From: Acidobacteriaceae bacterium KBS 146
GTDB taxonomy: Bacteria > Acidobacteriota > Terriglobia > Terriglobales > Acidobacteriaceae
Reading direction: 5' to 3'
NCBI GenBank assembly: GCA_000688615.1
Contig: JHVA01000001.1
Location: 2,604,001-2,668,000 of the forward strand
Length of the DNA: 64,000 bases
Below are positions 16,526-25,345 of the stretch, piece by piece. The number at the start of each line of letters is the position of its first letter. Position 1 is the first letter of the stretch. Under the pieces are notes generated by a model. That model made no database searches. It was not told the origin of the DNA and was given only the letters and a program-made list of their open reading frames with translations. The position numbers were made by a program, and so were the translations under genes.

Positions 16526-17575
16526 AACGCCGATTGCCTGCTGGCGGGAGGAGTTCCGTGCGGCATAAATCATTCCCCCTGCGACTCCGAGTATCTGCGC
16601 ACAGGACCGTGCGGCGAGCAGGAAGGGAGAAAGAATCCCGACCACAGGGTCTTTTCGGAACGCACGCAGCGCGAAGGGGACTGTGCTCAACAGGAAAGCC
16701 GCGATCACAATCGCCGATAGCGAAAATCTCCACTTCACGAAGAGATCGAAAGCGATGGCCAGCAGAAGCACGGGCGCAAACAGGAGCTGCAACTTCATGA
16801 TCTGCGGCGTGTGACTATCCTTGACTCCCTTGCCTGGATTCTTGCGAACCGCAAGAACACGCCAGAACGCAAACTTGTACTTCTTTTTGAGGTAACCGGA
16901 GAGCGTCGCGGGATGTGTGTGATACACGATCGCTGCGGGCACAAACTTCATCTTCCATCCCCGCGCCGACATGCGATACGAGAGCTCAATGTCTTCCGCA
17001 CACGCCACCGGAAAGGAGGTATCGTAGCCATTCATCTCCTGAAAACGATCCCGCAAAAATCCAGCGGAATAAGTATCGATGAAATCGATCGTTGGGAGAC
17101 CAGCCATGAGGCGATATTTGTCCTCATACTCCATCTGAACAAAACGTGCAGCCAGACTTTTTTGATGTGTCCGATAAATGCCCTTCGCGCCCACTACCTC
17201 AAGATCCTGAAAGGGCGCAAGCATTGCATCCAGCCAGTCCGGCATTGGCACACAGTCATCATCCGTAAAAAGGAGAATCCGCCCTCGCGCCTCACGTGCA
17301 CCGCGGTTTCGCGCGGAGGCAGGCCCTGCGTTTGCTTGGGTGATGAGGCGGACTCCAGGGTAGGATCCCACAATCTTTGCGGTATCGTCCTTCGACCCGT
17401 CGTCGATCACAAGAATCTCGATATCCCGTCCGGCCATCTGAGTCAGTAGCGAATCGAGACAATGGCGGATACGACGAGCGCCGTTATACGTGGGAATAAG
17501 AATCGATGCCAGCATCGAGTTTGGAGTGAGCTCGTTGGATGGCATCGATCTTTGGGGCTGAATAGGAAAACTCAT
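16520..17575 (-). CDS. Glycosyltransferase family 2, membrane-associated
   Basis: About 351 residues. A GT-A fold domain begins with ASILIPTYNGARRIRHCL; EILVIDDGSKDDTA holds the nucleotide-binding DDGS, FTDDDCVP is the metal-binding DxD region, and CAEDIELSYRM is the acceptor-side ED motif. Two or three C-terminal hydrophobic helices (LLFAPVLLLAIAFDLF and following) predict inner-membrane attachment. It would add one sugar to a lipid-linked repeat unit. ATG at 17575 is used; later ATGs exist and none has a good ribosome-binding site. The radical SAM gene stops only 12 bases upstream, so the pair is probably co-transcribed. Confidence 0.88.
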   Translation of the reverse strand: MSFPIQPQRSMPSNELTPNSMLASILIPTYNGARRIRHCLDSLLTQMAGRDIEILVIDDGSKDDTAKIVGSYPGVRLITQANAGPASARNRGAREARGRILLFTDDDCVPMPDWLDAMLAPFQDLEVVGAKGIYRTHQKSLAARFVQMEYEDKYRLMAGLPTIDFIDTYSAGFLRDRFQEMNGYDTSFPVACAEDIELSYRMSARGWKMKFVPAAIVYHTHPATLSGYLKKKYKFAFWRVLAVRKNPGKGVKDSHTPQIMKLQLLFAPVLLLAIAFDLFVKWRFSLSAIVIAAFLLSTVPFALRAFRKDPVVGILSPFLLAARSCAQILGVAGGMIYAARNSSRQQAIGVR

Positions 17576-17587
17576 CAAGGCTATGGG

Positions 17588-19117
17588 CTAAGCTGTCGCA
17601 CCCTGAGTTTTACCAGGGGTGTTGCTCCCCGTCTTGTCGTGTTGGCTTCCCTTGAGCAGATACTTGGAGAGCGTAAGGAATCCCTTGACGTTCCGCTGCA
17701 ACTCGCGGCGGTCCATGAGAGACTGCTTCAGCTTGTAGGACAGATAAGAGGGGGCGAGATAGAAGCTCCGCCGTGCACGATCGCAGAAACTGACCAGCTG
17801 CTCGTGAGTGATGTTCGGCAGGGTAACGACGCTGTTGTGCAGCCCATCTTTGGTCAGCCAGGCTCCCCAATCCTCAATCTGAATGTACTCCCGCTTCTTG
17901 GCTTCCTGATACGCAACCGTACCCGGATAGACCATGATGGGGAAGAACTGAGCCGTATCGGGACGAAGCTTTTTGGCAAATTGCAGTGTCTTTTCCATGC
18001 TGGCGGGAGTCTCATTCAGATTTCCCACCATGAAGCAGCCATGGACCATGATGCCGGCATCCTGGCAGCGACGAACAAACCGATGTGCCTCTTCGTGATA
18101 CTTCGCGTCGCGGCGGTCATCATTGTTCTTCTTCATACCATTGATGACTTCCACGTCGCCGCTCTCAAAGCCCACGCAAAAGAGTCGCGCTCCGGCCTTG
18201 TGTACTACGGAAAGAAACTCTACATCGGCCCCAATATCTGCGCGGCAGTTGGCGTCGAACGGAAGCTTGTTCCCACGGCGGATCAATTCATTAGCCAGTT
18301 CGAGCGTGCGCGGCTTGCTGACGATAAAGGTATCGTCTTCCAGCATCACGGTCTTGATCTCTGGCATCTCTTTGGCTACGAATTCGAACTCGTCAGCGAC
18401 ATTGGAAACCGAACGATACCGCATGGTGTGGCCACTGAACGTCTGCGGATAGACGCAGAAGGAGCAGTGGTAAGGGCAACCACGACTGGTGTCGAAAACT
18501 ACCAGGGGCCACAGTGAGTGGCCATAGAAGTAATCAGGCGTATGCAGGAAGCGCTTGTAGACCTCGGTGACGAAAGGAAGTTCGTCCAGATTCTTAATAG
18601 CTTCGCGCTGCTTATTGCTGATAATCTCGCCGTTCTCTTTGCGCCAGACAAGTCCATCAACCGTCGCGAGATCAGCACCGCAGGCTTTCGCGGCCAGCCA
18701 GTCGCGAACCGTGTACTCATACTCCCGGATCGCCACAGCCTGCAACGCATTGGACATGGCCAGGGTCTCGCGGGGTAAAGACGAAACATGGCGTCCTACC
18801 ATCAAAACGTGAAGGGAGGGCCTGGCAGCCACCATAGCCTCAACGACGCTGATGTCATTCAGGATGCTGGGAGTAGAAGTGTCACAGATAACAGCTTCAA
18901 TGTTCTTCGCTTCAATGCGATCGATTACCGCCTTCACCGAAAAATTTCCCGCTGGCGCATCGATGAGGTCCACCTCGTGCCCATTCTGGATCGCCACGCC
19001 TGCAGCGGTCGACAGCCACTTGGGATAGTAAAGAGTTCCACTCTTGGTGACTGCAGGGCTGCGCTGTTCGCGCGAGTATCGTGGGTGAAAGGGTGGGTTT
19101 AAAAACAGAACACGCAT
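17588..19117 (-). CDS. B12-binding-domain radical SAM protein
   Basis: A 509-residue protein. The N-terminal third has the Rossmann-like layout of a cobalamin-binding domain (MRVLFLNPPFHPRY ... EVDLIDAPAG ... AVICDTSTPS). The radical SAM cluster motif is CPYHCSFC (Cys214, Cys218, Cys221), with the glycine-rich GFESG block later. Such proteins methylate or rearrange unactivated carbons in cell-envelope lipids, natural products or glycans. AGGAGG lies 11 bases before the ATG. It sits directly upstream of a GT2 gene in the polysaccharide locus, so modification of a glycan or its lipid carrier is a reasonable inference; the substrate is unknown. Confidence 0.87.
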   Translation of the reverse strand: MRVLFLNPPFHPRYSREQRSPAVTKSGTLYYPKWLSTAAGVAIQNGHEVDLIDAPAGNFSVKAVIDRIEAKNIEAVICDTSTPSILNDISVVEAMVAARPSLHVLMVGRHVSSLPRETLAMSNALQAVAIREYEYTVRDWLAAKACGADLATVDGLVWRKENGEIISNKQREAIKNLDELPFVTEVYKRFLHTPDYFYGHSLWPLVVFDTSRGCPYHCSFCVYPQTFSGHTMRYRSVSNVADEFEFVAKEMPEIKTVMLEDDTFIVSKPRTLELANELIRRGNKLPFDANCRADIGADVEFLSVVHKAGARLFCVGFESGDVEVINGMKKNNDDRRDAKYHEEAHRFVRRCQDAGIMVHGCFMVGNLNETPASMEKTLQFAKKLRPDTAQFFPIMVYPGTVAYQEAKKREYIQIEDWGAWLTKDGLHNSVVTLPNITHEQLVSFCDRARRSFYLAPSYLSYKLKQSLMDRRELQRNVKGFLTLSKYLLKGSQHDKTGSNTPGKTQGATA

Positions 19118-19229
19118 TAAGAGAAATGCCTCCTACCAGCTTTACTCTACCACATTCACCTGTCAGAACCCAGGAAATCATTCTATACCAACAAGATAGA
19201 GTCACTATTGAAGCTACTGCCTTTAGACG

Positions 19230-20447
19230 TCAGGATTTTGTCATTGGCGGGAGAATCTTTATAAAACCGGTATCTGCATAGGACTCCACCTCAGGAAAAA
19301 CAATTCTCCAAGGACTAGGCGTGCCGCCTTCGCGTTCGGCAAGTAGCTTGTCTAGTTCGTGAAGCACCAGCTCAGGCGTAACCTGATGCATGCATCCATT
19401 GAATTGGCAGGGAGCAAAATCACGACCGTCATAGCAAGGCCTACAAGCAAAACCCTGTCCTCCCCAGATCCCAATAACCGATGGCCTACGAGGAAGAAAT
19501 GTAGAAGGGTCTGTCGGTCCGAAAATACCTACGAGACATGCGCCGCTCAACCCAGCAAGATGTAAAGGCCCTGTGTCGTGCGAAACGACCGCATCACAGG
19601 AGTCGCATGCGCTGATGACTTCTGGAAGCGTCAATTCTCCCAAAGAATCCCGTATTGTCAGATGCTGAAAATGGGGTCTTACCCATGCATCCTCGTGATT
19701 TCCAAGCAAAGCGACTTCCCAACCACGATCGAGCAAAAGCTTCGCTAGGGCCACATAATTCTCAACGGGCCATCGCCGAACAATCTGCTGTCGCAATAAA
19801 TTGTTCGTCCCTCCAGGAACGATGGCTATGCGTCGAGGGGCTCTCTTGCGTGGCCAAGGAGACTGCACCGGATCGTCGGGTGGAATAGGCGAACGGCATT
19901 TATTTCGATAGTCATCTTTCAGCCCCAGTAGCACCCGAGCACATTCGTCAATGCGGGGACGACTGGGGAATAGACTTGATTCACGCAATTGGGAAAGCGC
20001 TAACTTTCGTCTAGCCCGAATAGGCGACACCAGAATACGGTAGCGAGGATCGTAATACAGAACTGCACAGAGATCGTATCGACGAAACATAACAAGCTTC
20101 CAAAAATCAATAATGTTTGCGAGCCGCACCCAGAGCCTGCCTCGAAGCATCGCCCTGTCATCTATGCAAATAGGATTGATCCAGGAATAACGTTCGAGTA
20201 AAGGTCCAACAGCTCTTCCGCACACCCAGTCCACTGCGAACCCCTGCTCACACAACTCTCGCACCGCGGGGATTGCCATAATTACATCCCCGATCGCGCC
20301 GAATTTTACAATCAGAGCTTTTTTAGCCGAGCTGGCATTCTGATTCACGGCCATTCCAATCCAGACTTTTCCATGCGGAAGTGATTCTAGTCCACTCGAA
20401 TCCAAGGCCCCATTTTTACGAGTTAATCTCCGCAATCCCATCTTCAA
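19230..20447 (-). CDS. Glycosyltransferase family 9 (heptosyltransferase-like)
   Basis: Up to 405 residues with a GT-B fold. ALIVKFGAIGDVIMAIPAV is the N-terminal acceptor motif of ADP-heptose:LPS heptosyltransferases, IVPGGTNNLLRQQ starts the donor domain, and VVSHDTGPLHLAG with GIFGPTDP is the nucleotide-sugar site. The true start may be the internal ATG at 20354 (MAVNQN), since residues 1-31 are not typical of the family. The presence of gmhB about 12 kb away fits a heptose donor, but GT9 enzymes can use other sugars. The region is A/T-richer than flanking genes. Confidence 0.85.
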   Translation of the reverse strand: MKMGLRRLTRKNGALDSSGLESLPHGKVWIGMAVNQNASSAKKALIVKFGAIGDVIMAIPAVRELCEQGFAVDWVCGRAVGPLLERYSWINPICIDDRAMLRGRLWVRLANIIDFWKLVMFRRYDLCAVLYYDPRYRILVSPIRARRKLALSQLRESSLFPSRPRIDECARVLLGLKDDYRNKCRSPIPPDDPVQSPWPRKRAPRRIAIVPGGTNNLLRQQIVRRWPVENYVALAKLLLDRGWEVALLGNHEDAWVRPHFQHLTIRDSLGELTLPEVISACDSCDAVVSHDTGPLHLAGLSGACLVGIFGPTDPSTFLPRRPSVIGIWGGQGFACRPCYDGRDFAPCQFNGCMHQVTPELVLHELDKLLAEREGGTPSPWRIVFPEVESYADTGFIKILPPMTKS

Positions 20448-20504
20448 GATAAACCCAAGGTTCTTCTATTCGGCACTGCCAAGCTAACGCCTACGAAGCC
20501 AATA

Positions 20505-21719
20505 TTACTGGGCATCGGCAGTTGCCCGGCCACTCACGATTATTCGATCAAAAAAGATTAGGAAAGAGAAAAGGAAGAAAAGAAAATTGATGGGAAATAC
20601 TGTAAAAAAGGGGAGATTTCCATTCCCGAAAATAAAGTAAATAGATAGCATCAATGTACCTGCTATCACTGCCTTTTGCTCGAGGCTGGATACACGGCGG
20701 AAAGCAATAAACGTAGATGCAACAAGTACTGCAATCACACTTAAGCTAAGCAGGTACCACGGAATTCCAAAGTTGATGAGAGAGCCAACCCACCACGACT
20801 CGTAAGGAATAAACGCCCCCCCCAGCAAGTAGTCGACACCTGCTCTGACTTTACTTGCGCTTACTTGCGAAAGGTGTGCATCCACACTTCCAGACCTGCT
20901 TTCCGCAATTATGGAAACCAGACTGAGGATCGCCGGCCAGATGAAGACCAAGATAGTCGTCACTGCAACACCGAAAATCAGAGTCACGAGCGGAGGTGCC
21001 CTGCGAATAAGAAATCCGCCGCTGAAGATAATTGCGAGCAGCACGAAGAAGCCTAAGGCCGTGAAAGACTGGGTTAAAAGAATGCAAAGGATAAGAGCTA
21101 TTTCTGCCAAAATCCTCTTAGCTCCAGAAAAGTAATAATAGGCCCATCCCATAAGCATGTAGACGAGAGCCGCGAAACCATTCGGATCATCAAGGAATCC
21201 CCCAAATCTTACTGAGAAAGAATTTGCATATGCCAAGGCCGGCAATCGCCCGATTGTTACAAATAGAAGTACTTCAATAAAGTTACTTACCAGGGCATAG
21301 AAGAAAACGAATTTCAAATATCGATTCAAAGAAGCCGCGGTGATTGAGCGAGTAGAGATGGCCAAGAGAAGCGCTGCAAACGGCCAAAAAGCAACTCCCA
21401 GATATACGGCTACGGCAGTGAACTCGGCACCAGCCATCTTCAAAACGGGAAAAGCCGACATGAACAAGGTCAGAACTGCCAAAATCCATTTTTTATAAGG
21501 AATAAGCCTTTTGGGGATGTAGCACAATGCGATTAGGCAGATTAGCAGAGTGATACAGAATTTTCCTGCCTGAAATACCGCTGGCGTATCGGTGTACGTC
21601 GGGCTGGTGCCCGAATAATTCATTTGGAGAGGATACCGATAGGATTGGTAGACGGTGCAGAACAGTAATCCCGCCCATAAACAACGCTCCGGAACTTTCC
21701 TGATTGTTAAAGTAGTCAT
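20505..21719 (-). CDS. Polytopic membrane protein, probable O-antigen/exopolysaccharide polymerase (Wzy-like)
   Basis: A 404-residue integral membrane protein with about 10-12 hydrophobic helices and a larger loop around residues 265-310 (SIIAESRSGSVDAHLSQV). It includes FGGFLDDPNGFAALVYMLMGW, a motif style common in O-antigen ligase/polymerase-type proteins. Sequence conservation in Wzy proteins is poor, so the call rests on topology plus location among glycosyltransferases and the chain-length gene. It would polymerise lipid-linked repeat units in the periplasm. It is A/T-rich and divergent from the Wzz-like gene. A different polytopic role cannot be excluded. Confidence 0.7.
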   Translation of the reverse strand: MTTLTIRKVPERCLWAGLLFCTVYQSYRYPLQMNYSGTSPTYTDTPAVFQAGKFCITLLICLIALCYIPKRLIPYKKWILAVLTLFMSAFPVLKMAGAEFTAVAVYLGVAFWPFAALLLAISTRSITAASLNRYLKFVFFYALVSNFIEVLLFVTIGRLPALAYANSFSVRFGGFLDDPNGFAALVYMLMGWAYYYFSGAKRILAEIALILCILLTQSFTALGFFVLLAIIFSGGFLIRRAPPLVTLIFGVAVTTILVFIWPAILSLVSIIAESRSGSVDAHLSQVSASKVRAGVDYLLGGAFIPYESWWVGSLINFGIPWYLLSLSVIAVLVASTFIAFRRVSSLEQKAVIAGTLMLSIYFIFGNGNLPFFTVFPINFLFFLFSFLIFFDRIIVSGRATADAQ

Positions 21720-21834
21720 CTACTGCCTGACTCAAAGTATATTTCAAAGCAAAGGGAACGCTTCTTTTCTAAGACTATGAGCCGCTTCAGTGATGACGAG
21801 AAGACATGCGCTGAGATTCGCCCGAAGATGGTCG

Positions 21835-21865
21835 CTGACATCCCTCTTAATCAGTGCTGTATGAT
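21835..21865 (+). promoter_or_regulatory. Candidate sigma-70-type promoter for the chain-length gene
   Basis: CTGACA (21835-21840, five of six consensus matches) and TATGAT (21860-21865, five of six) separated by 19 bases, about 50 bases upstream of the GTG at 21916. The spacer is longer than ideal. Confidence 0.4.
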
Positions 21866-21915
21866 AAATAAAATCGGAGGCAAAGCGGCCACGCCCAGAC
21901 CGAAGGATCAGCTAA

Positions 21916-23133
21916 GTGCATAGTAACGCCGAGAAAATCGCCAACTCAATTGGATCGGAAGGCGAAGAGGGGGTCTCTATTCTGGATCTGCTCCTCCTTT
22001 TAGCACAAAATCGGTGGTTAATAGCGAAGACCGTGGCTGGTATGACTTTGATTGGTCTAGTGGTCTCGCTATTGTTGCCTTTTCGTTACACCGCCTCAAC
22101 TACAATTTTGCCTCCACAGCAGGGCAGCTCTGTCGGGGCCGCTCTTATGGCACAGCTCGGAAGTTTGGGTCCCATAAGTTCGCTCGCCACCGGTAGCTTG
22201 GGGCTTAAGAATCCAAGTGACCTTCAAGTGGCCATGCTTAAAAGCAGAACAGTTGAAGACGCTATGGTGGATCGCTTTCACTTACAAGATCTCTATCATG
22301 TCAAACTCAAGTCCGAGGCTCGTAAGGAACTCGAGAAGTCTGTTGATATTACCAATGGTGCAAAAGATGGGTTAATTCACATATCGGTGACCGATCGCAA
22401 TGCGAAGCGATCCATGGACATGGCTAATTCCTACGTTGAGGAATTCAAGAAGTTCTCTGCGAATCTTGCAGTAACGGAAGCCTCTCAGCGGAGGCTGTTC
22501 TTCGAGCAGCAACTCACTCAGGCCAAGGACAACCTCGCGACCGCAGAAGAAGAATTTAAGAAAACGGAACAGAGAACGGGTGTTGTTCAGTTGGATAGTC
22601 AGGCTCGCACCGCCATTCAACTGGTCGCGGACCTGAGGGCGCAGATAGCAGCAAAAGAGGTTCAAATTAATGCTTTGCGCTCGTTCGCTACAAGCGAGAA
22701 TCCAGATTTGCAAATTGCTGAACAGCAACTAGCAGGGCTTCGCGCACAAGCACAAAAGATGGGGGCACCTTCTGAAGGTACCTTGAACGCTCTAATTCCG
22801 AAGGGCGGGTTGCAAGAATCTGGTCTTGAATATGTTCGCAAACTTCGTGACGTTAAATATTTCGAAACGATTTTCGACTTGCTGGCACGCCAATACGAGA
22901 TCGCGAAAGTCGATGAAGCGCGACAGGGCTCCATCGTTCAGGTTGTCGATCGCGCTGTTGTTCCTGACCGACGATCATCGCCACATCGTACCTTAATCGT
23001 GCTTGGGGCTGCGATCTTTGGAATTTTCATCAGCACGAGCTGGATATTTACCTTAGAAAGTTTTCGTAGAATATCGAATGATTCCGTAGAACGCTCTCGA
23101 TTGGAGTCTCTGGCCGCTTCTTTTAAAAAATGA
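21916..23133 (+). CDS. Polysaccharide chain-length determinant (Wzz/GumC-type)
   Basis: A 405-residue inner-membrane polysaccharide co-polymerase. GTG start with AAGGA eight bases upstream. Transmembrane helix 1 is near residues 35-57 (TVAGMTLIGLVVSLLLPFRYTAS), helix 2 near 360-380 (RTLIVLGAAIFGIFISTSW) and the periplasmic middle is rich in coiled-coil (LTQAKDNLATAEEEFKKTEQ). The N-terminal EGVSILDLLLLLAQNRWLI is typical of the Wzz domain. There is no C-terminal tyrosine-kinase domain. It controls glycan length together with the polymerase. Two glycosyltransferase genes follow on the same strand. Confidence 0.9.
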   Translation: MHSNAEKIANSIGSEGEEGVSILDLLLLLAQNRWLIAKTVAGMTLIGLVVSLLLPFRYTASTTILPPQQGSSVGAALMAQLGSLGPISSLATGSLGLKNPSDLQVAMLKSRTVEDAMVDRFHLQDLYHVKLKSEARKELEKSVDITNGAKDGLIHISVTDRNAKRSMDMANSYVEEFKKFSANLAVTEASQRRLFFEQQLTQAKDNLATAEEEFKKTEQRTGVVQLDSQARTAIQLVADLRAQIAAKEVQINALRSFATSENPDLQIAEQQLAGLRAQAQKMGAPSEGTLNALIPKGGLQESGLEYVRKLRDVKYFETIFDLLARQYEIAKVDEARQGSIVQVVDRAVVPDRRSSPHRTLIVLGAAIFGIFISTSWIFTLESFRRISNDSVERSRLESLAASFKK

Positions 23134-23170
23134 GCAAGTTGCCCTATACCAAATAGAGCCATCAATTTGG

Positions 23171-24079
23171 ATGCTGATAACGATGCGAGAAAATAAGCCG
23201 CCTCAGAACCTTCACCCAAAGGTCACGTGCATTCTTGTGAATTGGAATGGCTGGCAAGATACGATCGCATGCTTAAAGGCCCTCAAAGAGGGCGACTATC
23301 CTCACTTGACGATTGTTGTTGTTGACAACGGTTCGAGCAACGATTCTGTCGAAAAGATAAAGACCGCGCACCCCGATATTTTGCTTCTCGAAAGTGGAAG
23401 GAACCTCGGTTTTGCGGGTGGTAATAATATCGGAATTCGCCATGCCCTAGCGCAGGGAGCGGAATATGTCTGGCTCCTAAATAACGATACGGAACCCGCA
23501 AAAGATGCACTCTCCAGCTTAATTTCAAAGATACTTTCCGATCGCCGAATTGGCGCAGTCTCTTCGATTTGCTATTACGCTGACAATCCGTCCACCGTTC
23601 AGGCTTGGGCGGGGACCCGTGTTAACTTGTGGATTGGGTATGCTCGCAATAGCACAGAGCCGCATAGCGACGAGTGGTTCCACGCCCTCTATGGTGCGAG
23701 TATGCTTATAGCCCGTTCGGCACTGGAAGATGTAGGAATTCTAGACGAAGGCTTCTTTCATTATTGGGAGGAAACAGAGTTCTGCTTACGTCTTCGCAAA
23801 AAAGGATGGAAACTCGCTGCCGCTCCTGATTCTCGCGTATTGCACAAAGTGGGTGCCAGTACTGGAGCAAACAATTTAATCCTCGATCGTTACTTCACCA
23901 CGTCAGGCTTACGTGTGTTGCGTCTGCATTCTCTCGTTCCTCGTCTAGCTATGTTCGTCTTCTTATCAGTACGGTTCAGCCGGCGTATTTTCAAACTTCA
24001 ATTTTCTCGGTGCAGAAGCGTTTGGGATGGACTGCAAGATTATCTTCAAACGCTTCCAATAGTCCCAAGGACTCGTTAG
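23171..24079 (+). CDS. Glycosyltransferase family 2 (rhamnosyltransferase-like)
   Basis: About 302 residues; a second ATG at 23183 gives an almost identical protein. The GT-A domain starts VTCILVNWNGWQDTI, has VVDNGSSNDSVEKI, the LGFAGGNNIGIRHAL block typical of dTDP-rhamnose-dependent GT2 enzymes, the metal motif NNDTEP and a late ED-like motif (YWEETEFCLRL). It lacks long membrane helices apart from one near the C-terminus. It starts 37 bases after the chain-length gene, so co-transcription is likely, and the rfb genes in the same window could supply its donor. Confidence 0.88.
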   Translation: MLITMRENKPPQNLHPKVTCILVNWNGWQDTIACLKALKEGDYPHLTIVVVDNGSSNDSVEKIKTAHPDILLLESGRNLGFAGGNNIGIRHALAQGAEYVWLLNNDTEPAKDALSSLISKILSDRRIGAVSSICYYADNPSTVQAWAGTRVNLWIGYARNSTEPHSDEWFHALYGASMLIARSALEDVGILDEGFFHYWEETEFCLRLRKKGWKLAAAPDSRVLHKVGASTGANNLILDRYFTTSGLRVLRLHSLVPRLAMFVFLSVRFSRRIFKLQFSRCRSVWDGLQDYLQTLPIVPRTR

Positions 24080-24247
24080 CCGTCACGGTTATACCGAACA
24101 ACTTTAGAGTGATCGCTAAATTGAGTGAATCATAAGAGATTGGCAGAGCGGGGCCCTGCGACAGTAAGCCACATCTTCAACGAACTGATTCCAAAGCAGG
24201 AACATCTCTAGAGAAATTAAATGTTGATCAGGAGCTACACGAATTAG

Positions 24248-25102
24248 GTGTCTAAGATCCTTGTCCAATGCGTTGTCGTCCTCTATCGATGCGCTCTGAC
24301 CGACTCAAAAACGCTGCGCTCGCTAGCAGAGATTTGCCATCAACATGGTGATTTTTCCCGGAAGATCTCCTTACTGATCTACGATAACTCCCAAGACCTG
24401 CAGATCGTCTCGGAAATTGACCGATGGAATCTTGGAGCAGTTGATTACTATCAGGCCTCTGCCAATGGCGGGCTCGCCCCTGCTTACAATCGAGCACTAT
24501 CGGCCGCAATTGATTCCGGTATCGATTGGCTCTTGCTACTGGATCAGGATACGGACCTCTCGGCGGAGTTCTTATTGACGCTATTTGCTGCTGTCGAGAA
24601 TCCTTCATCCGATGTATGCGCGATCGTGCCGAAGCTGGCGCAAGGGCAGAAAGTGTTGTCTCCTCAAATCGAGGGACGCTTTCATAATTATGATCTTCGC
24701 GCTTCATTTTCAGGCGTCTATCAAGGAAAGGTCGCTGCACTTAATTCGGGAGCATGCCTGAGGGTTTCAGCAGTGAGCGCGATTGGAGGATTTCCGAGCG
24801 AGTATAGGCTCGAATTTCTCGATCACATCATGTTTCATCGGCTACAAACCGCGGATGGAAGGGTTTTGATCTTAGACGTCTCCCTCCAACATAGTTTGTC
24901 GATCCACAATCTAGAGAAGGAGATGAGTCTCAGCAGGTATAAATCTGTGCTCTCTGCCGAATGGAGATTTATCCGAGAGACACACGTGGGGGGCGGTCCC
25001 ATAGTCCATCGCTTCCGATTGATCAAACGCACGTTTACCCACGCGATCAGAGTTCGCGACAAAGCTTACGCCATTGAGACGCTACGAGCTATTTTAGGCT
25101 AA
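24248..25102 (+). CDS. Glycosyltransferase family 2
   Basis: A 284-residue protein with GTG start. Motifs: VQCVVVLYRCAL at the N-terminus, LLIYDNSQDLQ (diverged DNS in place of DDGS), ANGGLAPAYNRALSAAI, metal-binding LDQDTDLSAEF and a downstream AIGGFPSEYRLEFLDHIMFHRL block. This is the QDTD-type rhamnosyltransferase pattern seen in rfbF-like genes, which supports rhamnose transfer, although donor specificity is not proven. It is separated by 168 bp from the preceding GT2; nothing recognisable lies in that gap. A bidirectional terminator follows at 25222. Confidence 0.85.
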   Translation: MSKILVQCVVVLYRCALTDSKTLRSLAEICHQHGDFSRKISLLIYDNSQDLQIVSEIDRWNLGAVDYYQASANGGLAPAYNRALSAAIDSGIDWLLLLDQDTDLSAEFLLTLFAAVENPSSDVCAIVPKLAQGQKVLSPQIEGRFHNYDLRASFSGVYQGKVAALNSGACLRVSAVSAIGGFPSEYRLEFLDHIMFHRLQTADGRVLILDVSLQHSLSIHNLEKEMSLSRYKSVLSAEWRFIRETHVGGGPIVHRFRLIKRTFTHAIRVRDKAYAIETLRAILG

Positions 25103-25221
25103 AGCTCGTTTCCCGAATTACAGATAGATATGCAGATGGCAACGGATATTCCGCCAACCAAACGTTGCTGACTGTTCACCCTAGAATCGGGTCCCCGAGC
25201 TGTATCGAGCCATGGAGGTTA

Positions 25222-25249
25222 TTTTAGCTTCTACCGGCAGAAGCTAAAA
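25222..25249. terminator. Bidirectional intrinsic terminator
   Basis: Arms TTTTAGCTTCT (25222-25232) and AGAAGCTAAAA (25239-25249) are perfectly complementary over 11 bp with loop ACCGGC. The T/A tracts serve both strands. It separates the glycosyltransferase (+) from the SLBB export gene (-). Confidence 0.8.
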
Positions 25250-25345
25250 ACGGAACGCCTGGATCAAACGCCTCTAGCGACTGCCGTGTTTGTTAACAAA
25301 TATCTAAGGAAGAACCCGCCTGACCAAATTATCCGCTCGCACCCT

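Noticed and set aside
17462..18517. A 351-codon plus-strand open frame
   Set aside because: Antisense to the radical SAM gene, whose cluster motif and fold are clear.
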